Below, piece after piece: positions 36,331-45,458 of a stretch of 64,000 bases of DNA (the stretch's first letter is position 1; each line of letters begins with the position of its first letter). The position numbers and the translations under genes were made by a program. The notes beneath the pieces were generated by a model. The model saw only the letters and a list, made by a program, of their open reading frames with translations, was not told the origin of the DNA and did not search any database. Source of the DNA: Pseudomonas frederiksbergensis (lineage in GTDB: Bacteria > Pseudomonadota > Gammaproteobacteria > Pseudomonadales > Pseudomonadaceae); assembly GCF_000802155.2 (NCBI RefSeq), contig NZ_JQGJ02000010.1:62001-126000 (forward strand). The letters run 5' to 3'.

Positions 36331-38121
36331 TCAGGCGAAGGTCCCTTTTGTTACATCGTCGGTGCCTTCGATGAAATCCTTCTCATGCAAGCGTGCGTAA
36401 AGCCCATTCAGTGCCAGCAATTCTGAATGAGTGCCGCGCTCGACGATACGCCCCTTGTCCATCAGCAGAATCAAATCAGCCTTCTCAATGGTCGACAAGC
36501 GATGGGCGATCACCAGCGTGGTGCGCCCCTTCATTACTTGATCCAGAGCGCCTTGGATGTGGCGCTCAGACTCGGTGTCGAGGGCCGAAGTGGCCTCATC
36601 CAAAATCAACAGGGGGGCGTTTTTGAGCAGGGCACGAGCAATCGCCAGGCGCTGGCGCTGGCCGCCGGAAAGCAGCACGCCGTTCTCGCCCACCAAGGTG
36701 TCGTAACCCTCGGGCATTTGCTCGATGAACTCCGCGGCGTAAGCATCCTCCGCCGCCTTGCGCACGTCTTCAAAAGGAGCGCCAGCGAGGTCACCGTAGG
36801 CAATGTTGTTGGTAACACTGTCGTTGAACAACGTAACCTGTTGGGTCACCAGCGCAATGTGACGCCGCAGGTTCGTCAGCTTGTATTGCTCTACGTCCAA
36901 ACCGTCGAGCAGGATCTGACCTTTGTCATGATGATAGAAACGCGGGATCAGGTTGGCCAAGGTCGACTTGCCACTGCCCGAACGTCCTACCAGTGCGACC
37001 ATCTGCCCTTCCTCGGCGGTAAAGGAAATATCGTCGAGCACGTTTTTCTCGGTGCCTGGATATTGGAAACTTAGGTTGCACACCTCCAGTCGCCCCCTCA
37101 CGCGCTCGATTTGCTGGGTACCCGCATCAGTTTCCGGCTCTTCGTCGAGCTGTTGGAAAATGCTCTCCGCCGCGGCCAACCCTTTCTGGATCGTGGCGCT
37201 GACTTCCGACAATTGACGAATAGGCTTGGGTAACAAACCCGCTGCGGTGATGTAGGCGACCAGCTCACCGGCAGACGCTTCGCCGCGAAGATAGAGGACC
37301 AGGTACATCAATACGGCCATACCGATATAAATCACCAATTGCAGCATTGGCGTGTAGATAGACTGGGTACGGGTCATCCCCAGACTGCGGTTCATGTTGT
37401 CGGCACTGGCCTTGTGGAACCGTTCGATTTCGTAGCTTTCACCGCCAAAGCTGCGAACCACGCGGTAGCCCTGGATCGTCTCGGAAGCCACATGGGTTAC
37501 ATCACCCATCGCCACTTGGATTTTCTTGCTTTGCTTGCGAAATTTCTTGCTGGCGCTACTGACCATTAGTGCGATGAAAGGCAGAATCGCCAGCAAAACG
37601 AGCGTCATCTTCCAGTTGCTGTAAAGCAGATAACCAAACAGGAAAATGACGGTCAGCCCCTCGCGGATCACCACTTTGATCGCATCGGTGGCTGCACCGG
37701 TGACCATTGTCACGTTGTAGGTTATGCGAGAAATCAAGTGGCCGGAGTTATGGTTGTCGAAGTAGCGATTAGGCAGGGTCAACAGGTTGTCGAACAGGGC
37801 GCAACGCAGGTCGTGAACCACACCGCGGGCGACCTTGGCCAAGTAGTAGTTACCCAGAAATGAGCCTATGCCTTGATACACCGCAATGAGTACAATCAGC
37901 AACGGCACGCCGAGCACCAGCGAGACCCCCATGAACTGGGTGTCATTGGGCTTTTGCAGAGCGTCGAGAAAATGCTTGAGCATGTCCGCAAGCATCGGTT
38001 GGCTGGATGCGAAGAGCACGAAACCCAGGATACTGATAGCGAAAGCCCCCCAGTAGGGGAGCACGTATTTCAGCAATCGCAGGTAAATCTTCATGCTCGA
38101 CTGCTGGTCGGAACTGGCCAT
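36331..38121 (-). CDS. msbA: Lipid A export ATP-binding/permease protein MsbA
   Basis: Homodimeric ABC exporter that flips core-lipid A across the inner membrane. It is 596 residues: six membrane segments in the first 310, then an ATPase domain with Walker A GRSGSGKST, signature LSGGQRQRLAIARALL, Walker B LLILDEATSALD and the switch His in VIAHRLST. It is divergent from the small kinase-family gene at 38157 with a 35-base gap, so the two promoters overlap. cysC and hldE follow. Confidence 0.97.
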   Translation of the reverse strand: MASSDQQSSMKIYLRLLKYVLPYWGAFAISILGFVLFASSQPMLADMLKHFLDALQKPNDTQFMGVSLVLGVPLLIVLIAVYQGIGSFLGNYYLAKVARGVVHDLRCALFDNLLTLPNRYFDNHNSGHLISRITYNVTMVTGAATDAIKVVIREGLTVIFLFGYLLYSNWKMTLVLLAILPFIALMVSSASKKFRKQSKKIQVAMGDVTHVASETIQGYRVVRSFGGESYEIERFHKASADNMNRSLGMTRTQSIYTPMLQLVIYIGMAVLMYLVLYLRGEASAGELVAYITAAGLLPKPIRQLSEVSATIQKGLAAAESIFQQLDEEPETDAGTQQIERVRGRLEVCNLSFQYPGTEKNVLDDISFTAEEGQMVALVGRSGSGKSTLANLIPRFYHHDKGQILLDGLDVEQYKLTNLRRHIALVTQQVTLFNDSVTNNIAYGDLAGAPFEDVRKAAEDAYAAEFIEQMPEGYDTLVGENGVLLSGGQRQRLAIARALLKNAPLLILDEATSALDTESERHIQGALDQVMKGRTTLVIAHRLSTIEKADLILLMDKGRIVERGTHSELLALNGLYARLHEKDFIEGTDDVTKGTFA

Positions 38122-38156
38122 TCGACGCGCCTCGTATGTTTGAAAAGAGAGACAAG

Positions 38157-38768
38157 ATGCGGATTGTAACAGCGAACCAATTACAAGACTGGCTAAGCCG
38201 TGGCGAGGTTCTGGAAAAAGACGCCCGTGGCGCCAAAGTGCTGAAGCTCGATGATGGAGACATCCTCAAGATATTTCGCAGTCGACGCCACCCGCTGCTG
38301 GTTCGCCTGATGCCGGATGCGCAACGCTTTGCTCGATGCGGGGAGCGCCTTCGCGAACGTGGAATCAATACTCCGAGCGTCACGGACTATTTCTGGATTG
38401 ACCGCTCCGCAGGCGTCAGCGGCTGCCTTTACAGCCCCTTGGAAGGGAGTGCTCTGGACAAGATTTTTTTTCACGAGCGCAGACGATTCGATGAGCTACT
38501 GCCGCAACTGGCGGCGTATATTTTCAAATTGCATCAGCAAGGGATCTACTTCCGCTCGCTGCATCTGGGCAACATATTGTTGGTCCGCGAGCAATGCTTC
38601 GGCCTGATAGACTTTCTCGATACTCGCTTCAAGCGCCCCCCGCTGGGCGCTCGCCTGGTACAGCGAAACTTTCACCACCTTCGTAACTATTTGACTCGCA
38701 GCAAAATCAGCGACTTTCCATGGGATGAGCTGATGCGGCATTACACAATCGCCGCACAGCCCTCTTGA
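38157..38768 (+). CDS. Small LPS-kinase-like protein (toluene tolerance/PA4998 type)
   Basis: A 203-residue protein with a compact protein-kinase-like fold: ILKIFRSRRHP is a possible Lys-containing strand and FGLIDFLDTRF a DFG-like block. The catalytic loop reads YFRSLHLGNILL, where related kinases have GDLHxxN, so the catalytic Asp is Ser. The ATG at 38157 was chosen for its GAGAGA site; an earlier ATG at 38136 has none. It is the only plus-strand gene inside the LPS cluster. It may be a pseudokinase or use another base. Confidence 0.75.
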   Translation: MRIVTANQLQDWLSRGEVLEKDARGAKVLKLDDGDILKIFRSRRHPLLVRLMPDAQRFARCGERLRERGINTPSVTDYFWIDRSAGVSGCLYSPLEGSALDKIFFHERRRFDELLPQLAAYIFKLHQQGIYFRSLHLGNILLVREQCFGLIDFLDTRFKRPPLGARLVQRNFHHLRNYLTRSKISDFPWDELMRHYTIAAQPS

Positions 38769-38774
38769 AAAATA

Positions 38775-39680
38775 TCAGGCTGCCACTTTGTTTCTCGCCT
38801 GGTAACGCTGGGCAGCCCGCTCGAAAGCCTCAAGATAACCCGCCCTGATTGCTGACTTCTCAGCTTCGATGTCCTTGGACACCGGGGCCCAGTCAATCCG
38901 CCTGCTGCGCAGACGATTTCCCAAGACCTTGGCAAACCAGGACTCGCCGATGTAATTGATGCCGACCAGGTCAGCAATAATGCCGACTCGATAATCGTCC
39001 TTGCATTTTTCGTCGTAAAGAAACACCACCGGAATACCCATGGCTATACAGGGCATTGCACAGTGGATTTTTGACGTAATCACCAACGAGGCCTCACGCG
39101 CATAGGTATCGAGCAGTTCCTGCGAAATCATTTCCTTGGCTTTAGGGGAAAGACTCGGCAGGCGCAGCTTGGCCTGGTCCACAAGCACCGCCTTCTTGCG
39201 TATAGCACGTGGGACGGCGCTTATACCCCCTTTGCTCAGGCCGACCATGAACACCTTGCCATTCACCGGAGCCGTGGCCCTACGCGGCAACGTCAGCGTC
39301 ACGCACTTGCTGTAGAACGCCTCCAACCCATGTGCTTGCATGAGTTCCATGGTGCCGCGATCCCGGCAACCGATGGGCTGGAATTGCTTCAAGTATTCAA
39401 CGCCTGCCGGCGAGCAGATCTTGGCCTGCGAACCAGGCGTGACATGAAAAGCGAAGAAGAAAGGCTCAATTGCTGGCGCAGGGGGCCACTCACAGCCTCC
39501 CAGGAAATAGCCATTCATGGACAAGACGCCGGTTTTTTTCGTACAAGTCAGCTCCTCCCTTGATACTCCTCCGCTGACATAAGGCAATAGTTTTTGAGCC
39601 GCCAACGACTGTATGTCGTCGCCCAAATTTGCCCAACTCTCAAACGACGTTCCAGAGTACTCAATAGTGAATATATCCAT
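38775..39680 (-). CDS. Polysaccharide pyruvyl transferase family protein
   Basis: A 301-residue protein. NLGDDIQSLAAQKLLP near the start and SKIHCAMPCIAMGIPVVFLYDEK near residue 210 are the two signatures of the PS_pyruv_trans family, which adds pyruvate ketals to surface sugars from phosphoenolpyruvate. The ATG at 39680 has GGA directly next to it; a TTG at 39695 is an alternative start. It is the last gene of the coupled run that begins with the carbamoyltransferase, 18 bases after a second gene of the same family. Its GC is lower than the backbone. Confidence 0.8.
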   Translation of the reverse strand: MDIFTIEYSGTSFESWANLGDDIQSLAAQKLLPYVSGGVSREELTCTKKTGVLSMNGYFLGGCEWPPAPAIEPFFFAFHVTPGSQAKICSPAGVEYLKQFQPIGCRDRGTMELMQAHGLEAFYSKCVTLTLPRRATAPVNGKVFMVGLSKGGISAVPRAIRKKAVLVDQAKLRLPSLSPKAKEMISQELLDTYAREASLVITSKIHCAMPCIAMGIPVVFLYDEKCKDDYRVGIIADLVGINYIGESWFAKVLGNRLRSRRIDWAPVSKDIEAEKSAIRAGYLEAFERAAQRYQARNKVAA

Positions 39681-39698
39681 TCCTTTATTTCCCAATAG

Positions 39699-40496
39699 TC
39701 AATTAATAGCTGGAAAACTCCGTTCCAGCCCAAGTTGAAGCGCCTCTAGCCCAGGCCTGCTGTGTGCCTGATGCAACTCCTCTAACTTCCCCCACACAGA
39801 GGAAAGTTGGCCAGCCTCCAGCAACTCGGGCGGTAGAATCCCGAATGCTGAATAATAATCCGTAAACTTCAATTCATCGATCAAACCGTGCGATAGCCTA
39901 GCTCTGATATTGGGAACACCAAATGCATCAGCGACAATCAAGCCATGTAAACTTGAAGAAACAACGAATTCACAGCTTGCTATATCCCGAAGCACATCAA
40001 GAGGCGATTGAAAAACGTTGATGAACTTCACCTCCGGATTGCCTTGTATAAACATCTGCGCTTCAGGCAGTTGTTGGTCAAGGTAGTGCGGGACAAAACC
40101 GACGTGCCACTTCTTGTCCGGGCGACTGATCAACCCTGGACACAGTAAGCCGGGGTCTCCCAACGCAGCCTCGAGCGCGTTGCCATCTTCAACCCTTGCG
40201 CGGGTTTCCTGGCCTCGTACTGCATGATAATAATGGCGCGAAGAAAATGACTCATGTTCCTGCCCGCAACCTGATCCCCATATATGCACGCGACGCTTGA
40301 ACCCAAAGCGTTTCGCCTTGGGTTCATTAGCCAGAATCGTTCCGATTGCCATCATATCAGCGTGGGAAAGCGGGGCGTATTCAACTTTTTTCTTCGAGAC
40401 CGCCTCGACTATTAGCGGCGAAAGAAAATCACCAAAATTCTGGCGATTAGGATCTGAACGACCTGCTCCACGATGCCAATATAATTTAATTGTCAT
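39699..40496 (-). CDS. Polysaccharide pyruvyl transferase family protein
   Basis: A 265-residue protein, ExoV-like. NFGDFLSPLIVEAVSKKKVEY at the start and FVVSSSLHGLIVADAFGVPNIR near residue 180 are the family signatures; HIWGSGCGQE and VRGQETRARVE are also typical. It overlaps the O-antigen ligase-like gene by 11 bases. Two such proteins in tandem suggest a pyruvylated, and so negatively charged, residue in the outer core or capping sugar. The acceptor is unknown. Confidence 0.85.
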   Translation of the reverse strand: MTIKLYWHRGAGRSDPNRQNFGDFLSPLIVEAVSKKKVEYAPLSHADMMAIGTILANEPKAKRFGFKRRVHIWGSGCGQEHESFSSRHYYHAVRGQETRARVEDGNALEAALGDPGLLCPGLISRPDKKWHVGFVPHYLDQQLPEAQMFIQGNPEVKFINVFQSPLDVLRDIASCEFVVSSSLHGLIVADAFGVPNIRARLSHGLIDELKFTDYYSAFGILPPELLEAGQLSSVWGKLEELHQAHSRPGLEALQLGLERSFPAIN

Positions 40497-41661
40497 AGTT
40501 AGGACCCTTCAATTCCGGATTAGCGTTTATCCGCTGCAAACGCCGGACCTCAATCATCGAGAGCAACGTGGGCAACCAGAAATATAGCCAGTAGGGTTGA
40601 GGCGAACTCAACAGGCCGGCCCCGGTGGTAAGCAGCCCACCCCAACCAATCAACGAAACCAAGAACCAGCGACTCTTCAGCCGAACGCCCCAGTACCAGT
40701 AGTTGACAGCCCACACTGAGCCGATCACAGCAACGAACGCACCATAACGATAAAGAACTGAAAGATAGCCGCTGTGGGCGTGGGTGTACTCGCCAAGGAA
40801 CCGATAATCGTCCTTGCCGCATCCGAACGAAATACCACAATGATGAATCAGTCTTTGCAGCGCGTCTTGCCAAATGACCAAGCGAAAACTCGCGCCACGG
40901 GACATGAACAGGTCCATCACCCCCGTCAAATAGATCGCAAGTCCCACCACGACAGCCAAGCCGAGCAACAACCTGACCCCGCGCCCGCGAAACATTGCCC
41001 ATCCAGCCAAAAACAGGACCGAACCCGTCAAGGCGGAGCGCGCATCAAAGATTAGCGCCACCCAGATTTGCAACCCTGCGATCAGCAAGCCGCCCAGCAC
41101 TAAATGCGAGAATCGCTGCAGCCGGGGCTCTATCACGAACAACCAAAAAGCCGCGATTCCCGAACTTATCATCAGCGCGGCATGCACAGGATTATAAGCC
41201 GCTCCGGCCATCTGAAGTCGCACCAGCTGTCCCGTCTGCTGAAAAATCCAGAGCCAGCTCCCCGAAGCGTAAAGCAGGCATAAGAGCATGAAACAACCCC
41301 ACGCCCTGACCCAGTACCCCTCGTAACGAGGCTGTTGAACGATTAATTGAAGACCAATAAAAAACATCAACATATAGAGACTATGTTTCAGTTCCGAATA
41401 CGTATCCTCGCGCAGGAATATGAGCCCAACCGTCGCCATAGCCGCAAAAAAAACCAACAGCAACACTAGCGACTGGCTACGCATCTGCAGGGCTGACCGC
41501 CACGACGCCAGCGTCCATATTAATACAGGGAGTGCAAAACCCGCGTAGAATATGTTATTTCGTGTTTTCGAAACATCAATAAAAAAGAACGAACTCGCAA
41601 AGACGAAAAACAAGAAAAACAACCAGATAGACAGCCTTTTAGTTCCGACCGATGATGGCAC
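40486..41661 (-). CDS. waaL: O-antigen ligase-like membrane protein (WaaL type)
   Basis: A 391-residue inner-membrane protein with 10 or more hydrophobic segments. A large periplasmic loop late in the protein has the Wzy_C-type pattern RLVIWQDALQRL...GKDDYRFLGEYTHAHSGYLSVLYRYG, with the ligase His in AHSGYL. WaaL joins O-antigen to core-lipid A. It matches PA4999 by position. It overlaps the upstream glycosyltransferase gene by 23 bases. Polymerase (Wzy) and ligase cannot be fully told apart by sequence, but the core-locus context favours ligase. Confidence 0.8.
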   Translation of the reverse strand: MPSSVGTKRLSIWLFFLFFVFASSFFFIDVSKTRNNIFYAGFALPVLIWTLASWRSALQMRSQSLVLLLVFFAAMATVGLIFLREDTYSELKHSLYMLMFFIGLQLIVQQPRYEGYWVRAWGCFMLLCLLYASGSWLWIFQQTGQLVRLQMAGAAYNPVHAALMISSGIAAFWLFVIEPRLQRFSHLVLGGLLIAGLQIWVALIFDARSALTGSVLFLAGWAMFRGRGVRLLLGLAVVVGLAIYLTGVMDLFMSRGASFRLVIWQDALQRLIHHCGISFGCGKDDYRFLGEYTHAHSGYLSVLYRYGAFVAVIGSVWAVNYWYWGVRLKSRWFLVSLIGWGGLLTTGAGLLSSPQPYWLYFWLPTLLSMIEVRRLQRINANPELKGPNYDN

Positions 41662-42601
41662 GTATCATCCTCTTTATATAATTTTTCTTGACCGATTGTT
41701 CCATGGGGTCGGAGAGCATCTGAAAGAGCTTGTCAGCCTGACTGTAATAATCCAGGTGCTCACGAGCAAACCTTGCCCCCCGTGCGGCGATGTTCGCAGC
41801 CCACTCAGGGTCATTACGCGCTTGCTCCAAACGCTCCAGAAAAGTTTGCTGATCGTCAAACAACAACACGTTAACACCATCTTCAAGCCCGACTGCTTCT
41901 TCCTCTCCGCCTCCCTGGCGATAGGAAAACAGCAGGCAACCGCACGCCATGGCCTCAAAGTTTTTAGCCATGTATTCACAAAAACCGATATCGGCGGTCA
42001 CAAAAAAACGAATCCGATTAAGCGCTTCGCAATAAGCGGCCCCCGGCTCCGTACGCATGATCTGCAAACCGCAGGTCGCCTCGATACCTTTCAGGAATTC
42101 GCGACGTTGCGTATAGGTGTTACTGCCGAGACGCCCAATGAACCCCAGCTCGATATCGCGCGGCATATCCGTTACATAAAGGTGCGAACGGTCATAGCCT
42201 TTAACGAGGAATCTCGCGTCAAAGCCCATCGCCTGAAACTTTCGGAACGCTTGATAGCCAGTAAAAATCATCCTGGCATGAGGCAATTTACGATAGAACG
42301 CGGAAAACTTGCCGCGCCAGCGCGATGCTGACATGAACTCCTGGCTCGCATCCTCTTCGTAGAACGTCAGGCCCGAAATACGACTTAAACGCCTGGCATG
42401 CCGATGCACGTAACGAAACAGCAGATCCAGCACGACTCGGTCGTACGAGGCAAGGTCCAGGGAGTCCAACAGCGCGCCAAGCTTCCTCTGTTGCTCCTTG
42501 GCGACATACCTAACCTCGACATTCGCATGCTGAGCCAGCCCCTCCCATAACAAATGATTGTCAGGTTCACGAGGCCGAGTGGAAAGCACCAAAATTTTCA
42601 T
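41639..42601 (-). CDS. Glycosyltransferase family 1/4 protein (Ssg-like)
   Basis: A 320-residue GT-B protein. It starts MKILVLSTRPREPDNHLL; the donor-site half has LGFIGRLGSNTYTQRREFLKGIE and NFEAMACGCLLFSYRQGGGEEEAVGLEDGVNVLLF, with the acidic pair typical of CgeB/GT4-like enzymes. It sits where P. aeruginosa has the cell-surface sugar transferase ssg (PA5001) and may be its counterpart. It abuts the GT2 gene with no gap. Confidence 0.82.
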   Translation of the reverse strand: MKILVLSTRPREPDNHLLWEGLAQHANVEVRYVAKEQQRKLGALLDSLDLASYDRVVLDLLFRYVHRHARRLSRISGLTFYEEDASQEFMSASRWRGKFSAFYRKLPHARMIFTGYQAFRKFQAMGFDARFLVKGYDRSHLYVTDMPRDIELGFIGRLGSNTYTQRREFLKGIEATCGLQIMRTEPGAAYCEALNRIRFFVTADIGFCEYMAKNFEAMACGCLLFSYRQGGGEEEAVGLEDGVNVLLFDDQQTFLERLEQARNDPEWAANIAARGARFAREHLDYYSQADKLFQMLSDPMEQSVKKNYIKRMIRAIIGRN

Positions 42602-43501
42602 TCAACCGATCCAAAAGCCAGGTTTCAACACTTTCCGCAAATATCGCCATTGCAACGCCTGTCGCCTGCTCAACTTCAGTGCTCGCCAATACAAGCGGCG
42701 TGCGCTTGCTTGGTCGCCTTGCAGCAAAGCCGTTCGAAACCTTGAGAGATAGCGTTGAGACTCATAATCGACCAACATCGATTGACAGTCAGCAGGTAGC
42801 ACGCTGGAGATTTCTCGTATGACAGTCTGTGTTACGGAGTCATCTATCCGACTGTGTCGCAAGCTCGTCGCATGCTTGTGAATACGAGCAAGGGGCTCAT
42901 TGACACACACCACCTGGGCTCGTAGCAATAGATGCAAAAAGACCGGAATATCTTCTCCTGACCGCACCGTCTCAGGGTAGGGACGCTCTAACAACAGATC
43001 CCTACGAAACAATGAGCAGCAATGAGAAACCGAGATCTTCTTGCGCAGAAGATAGTCTTCGGCGCGCTTGCATGCGCTGCCCGAAACGGGCGTCGGCAAG
43101 CGCAGCCGCTCCTTACCATCCGGGTAAACAGAAACGTATGCTCCCAGAATCATGCCGGCATCCGGCGCCCCTGAGATAACACGACGCAGAACGCCCAATG
43201 CGTCGGTGGTCAGTTCATCATCCGCATCGAGCAACAGAACATAACGGCCGCGCGCCATGGCAATGCCGCGATTGCGAGCAGCCGCGACTCCGGCATTATC
43301 CTGATGCACCACTTGCAGAGCTTCTGGATGCCGAAGCTGATAGTCGCTCAATACCTCATGAGTATTGTCCTGGGACCCATCATTGATGACGATCAGCTCA
43401 ACATCATCGGCCCACTGAACCAAAACCGAATCCAGTGCCCTGGGCAAGGTCTTGGCATAGTTGTAAGCCGGAACGACGACGCTGATCAGCGCATCAGTCA
43501 T
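42602..43501 (-). CDS. Glycosyltransferase family 2 protein
   Basis: A 299-residue GT-A enzyme. ISVVVPAYNYAKTLPRALDSVL is the nucleotide-binding start, AGVAAARNRGIAMARGRYVLLLDADDE carries the metal-binding DxD (DADD), and SGEDIPVFLHLLL holds the probable catalytic acid (ED). It is similar in size and place to the rhamnosyltransferase wapR (PA5000), but the donor sugar cannot be told. It overlaps the carbamoyltransferase end by 8 bases. Confidence 0.87.
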   Translation of the reverse strand: MTDALISVVVPAYNYAKTLPRALDSVLVQWADDVELIVINDGSQDNTHEVLSDYQLRHPEALQVVHQDNAGVAAARNRGIAMARGRYVLLLDADDELTTDALGVLRRVISGAPDAGMILGAYVSVYPDGKERLRLPTPVSGSACKRAEDYLLRKKISVSHCCSLFRRDLLLERPYPETVRSGEDIPVFLHLLLRAQVVCVNEPLARIHKHATSLRHSRIDDSVTQTVIREISSVLPADCQSMLVDYESQRYLSRFRTALLQGDQASARRLYWRALKLSRRQALQWRYLRKVLKPGFWIG

Positions 43502-45242
43502 AAGCGTCCACGCCGTCTTTGACCACCAGGATGTCTTCCATGATCAAGTACTGCAGGTCGGAACCGAAGAACATGTTCAGCGCATCGGTCGGCGAGCAGA
43601 TCATCGGTTCGCCACGACGGTTGAGCGAGGTGTTCAACGACACGCCATTACCGGTCAAGACTTCCAGCGCTTTCATCATGTCGTAGTAACGCGGGTTGTA
43701 TTCGCGCTTGAGCACCTGGGCTCGGGAGGTACCGTCTTCGTGGACGACTTCCGGCACGCGGGTTTTCCATTCTTCGGCCACTTCGAAAGTAAAAGTCATG
43801 AACGGTGCGGGGTGATCGACCTTGATCATCTGCGGCGCAACGGTGTCGAGCATCGACGGGCAGAAAGGCCTCCAGCGCTCGCGGAACTTGATCTGTTCGT
43901 TGATGCGATCAGCCACGCCGCTGGCGCTTGGGCAACCGATGATCGAACGACCGCCCAAGGCACGCGGGCCAAACTCCATGCGGCCTTGAAACCACGCCAC
44001 GGGGTTGCCGTCGACCATGATCTTGGCAATACGCTCGGGAGTGTTGTCGATCTTGCGCCATGCAGGCTTGCTCGGATGACGGGCGCACGCGGCAATCACG
44101 TCTTCGTTGCTGTAGGCCGGACCGAGGTAGACGTGTTCCATCTTCTCCACCGGCACGCCACGGGCGTGGGACACATAAGCCGCCGCACCCACCGCCGTAC
44201 CGGCGTCGCCGGAAGCAGGTTGGACGAACAGTTCCTTGACGTCGTCGCGGGCGATGATTTTCTGGTTCAGCTTGACGTTCAACGCACAGCCACCGGCGAA
44301 GGCCAGTTTGCCGGTTTCCTTGAGCACGTCGCCCAGGTAGTGGTCGATCATCTGCAGCGCAAGTTTCTCGAACAGCGCCTGCATGCTTGCAGCGTAGTGA
44401 ATGTACGGTTCGTCGGCGATGTCGCCTTCACGTTTCGGGCCGAGCCACTCGATCAGTTTCGGCGAGAAGTAGAAGCCCTTGCCCTTCTCTTTATAGCGAC
44501 GAAGGCCGATCACGTTGGCGTAGTCGGTGTTGATCACCAGCTCGCCGTTTTCGAACGAGGCCAGGCGCGAGAAATCGTACTTGGTGGCATCGCCATACGG
44601 CGCCATGCCCATCACCTTGAACTCACCGTCGAGCATTTCGAAGCCGAGGAACTCGGTGATCGCGCCATACAGGCCGCCCAGGGAGTCCGGGTCGAAGAAT
44701 TCCTTGATCTTGTGGATCTTGCCGTTTTCGCCGTAGCCGAAGAACGTCGTGGCGTATTCGCCTTTGCCGTCGATGCCCAGGATCGCGGTTTTTTCCTGGA
44801 AGCCCGAGCAGTGATAGGCACTGGAGGCGTGGGCCAGGTGGTGCTCCACCGGCTCGATCTTGATTTTTTTCGGATCGAAGCCCAGTTGTTCCAGGCACCA
44901 GACGATCTTGCGGCGATAACGCTTGTAGCGACGGTTGCCCATCAGGATTGCGTCGAGGGCGCGGTCCGGTGCGTACCAGTAGCGCTTGGCATAGTGCCAA
45001 CGTGCTTCGCCGAACAGGCTGATCGGGGCGAACGGAATCGCTACCACGTCGACGTCGGACGGTTTGATGCCCGCCTGCTCCAGGCAGAACTTCGCCGACT
45101 CGTAGGGCATGCGGTTCTTTGCATGTTTATCGCGTACGAAGCGCTCTTCCTCGGCCGCCGCGATCAGCTTGCCGTCAATGTACAGCGCTGCGGAAGGATC
45201 ATGGCTAAGGGCGCCGGACAGGCCAAGAATCGTCAATGCCAC
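43494..45242 (-). CDS. wapO: LPS core carbamoyltransferase (NodU/CmcH family)
   Basis: A 582-residue cytoplasmic enzyme that O-carbamoylates a sugar from carbamoyl phosphate. In P. aeruginosa the second core heptose is 7-O-carbamoylated and PA5005 (called wapO) sits here. The N-terminal Kae1-like domain has LGLSGALSHDPSAAL, EEERFVRDKHAKNRMP and the EHHLAHASSAY metal/ATP motif. The C-terminal domain has FGPRALGGRSIIG and NTSLNRRGEPMI. The GTG at 45242 starts the family-like sequence (VALTILGLSG). It leads the coupled operon 45242-38775. Confidence 0.85.
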   Translation of the reverse strand: MALTILGLSGALSHDPSAALYIDGKLIAAAEEERFVRDKHAKNRMPYESAKFCLEQAGIKPSDVDVVAIPFAPISLFGEARWHYAKRYWYAPDRALDAILMGNRRYKRYRRKIVWCLEQLGFDPKKIKIEPVEHHLAHASSAYHCSGFQEKTAILGIDGKGEYATTFFGYGENGKIHKIKEFFDPDSLGGLYGAITEFLGFEMLDGEFKVMGMAPYGDATKYDFSRLASFENGELVINTDYANVIGLRRYKEKGKGFYFSPKLIEWLGPKREGDIADEPYIHYAASMQALFEKLALQMIDHYLGDVLKETGKLAFAGGCALNVKLNQKIIARDDVKELFVQPASGDAGTAVGAAAYVSHARGVPVEKMEHVYLGPAYSNEDVIAACARHPSKPAWRKIDNTPERIAKIMVDGNPVAWFQGRMEFGPRALGGRSIIGCPSASGVADRINEQIKFRERWRPFCPSMLDTVAPQMIKVDHPAPFMTFTFEVAEEWKTRVPEVVHEDGTSRAQVLKREYNPRYYDMMKALEVLTGNGVSLNTSLNRRGEPMICSPTDALNMFFGSDLQYLIMEDILVVKDGVDAYD

Positions 45243-45458
45243 AGGGTCTAGCCTCTTATGTCTGCATACGGGCGACAAGCGCCGCGAAAAATGGGTGTGC
45301 CTGACGCCGGGGGCGCTGGGCAGCTAAAGGGCGCGATTATAACTTAAAAGCGACGGCAAGCCTCTAGCGGTGAGCGGGAGCGTCTGGAGCGAGCTTCTGG
45401 CGCGTTTGGCGGACAGAACCGGCGGTGAGGGACGTTCTTCCCCCACCAAGGTGACCGG

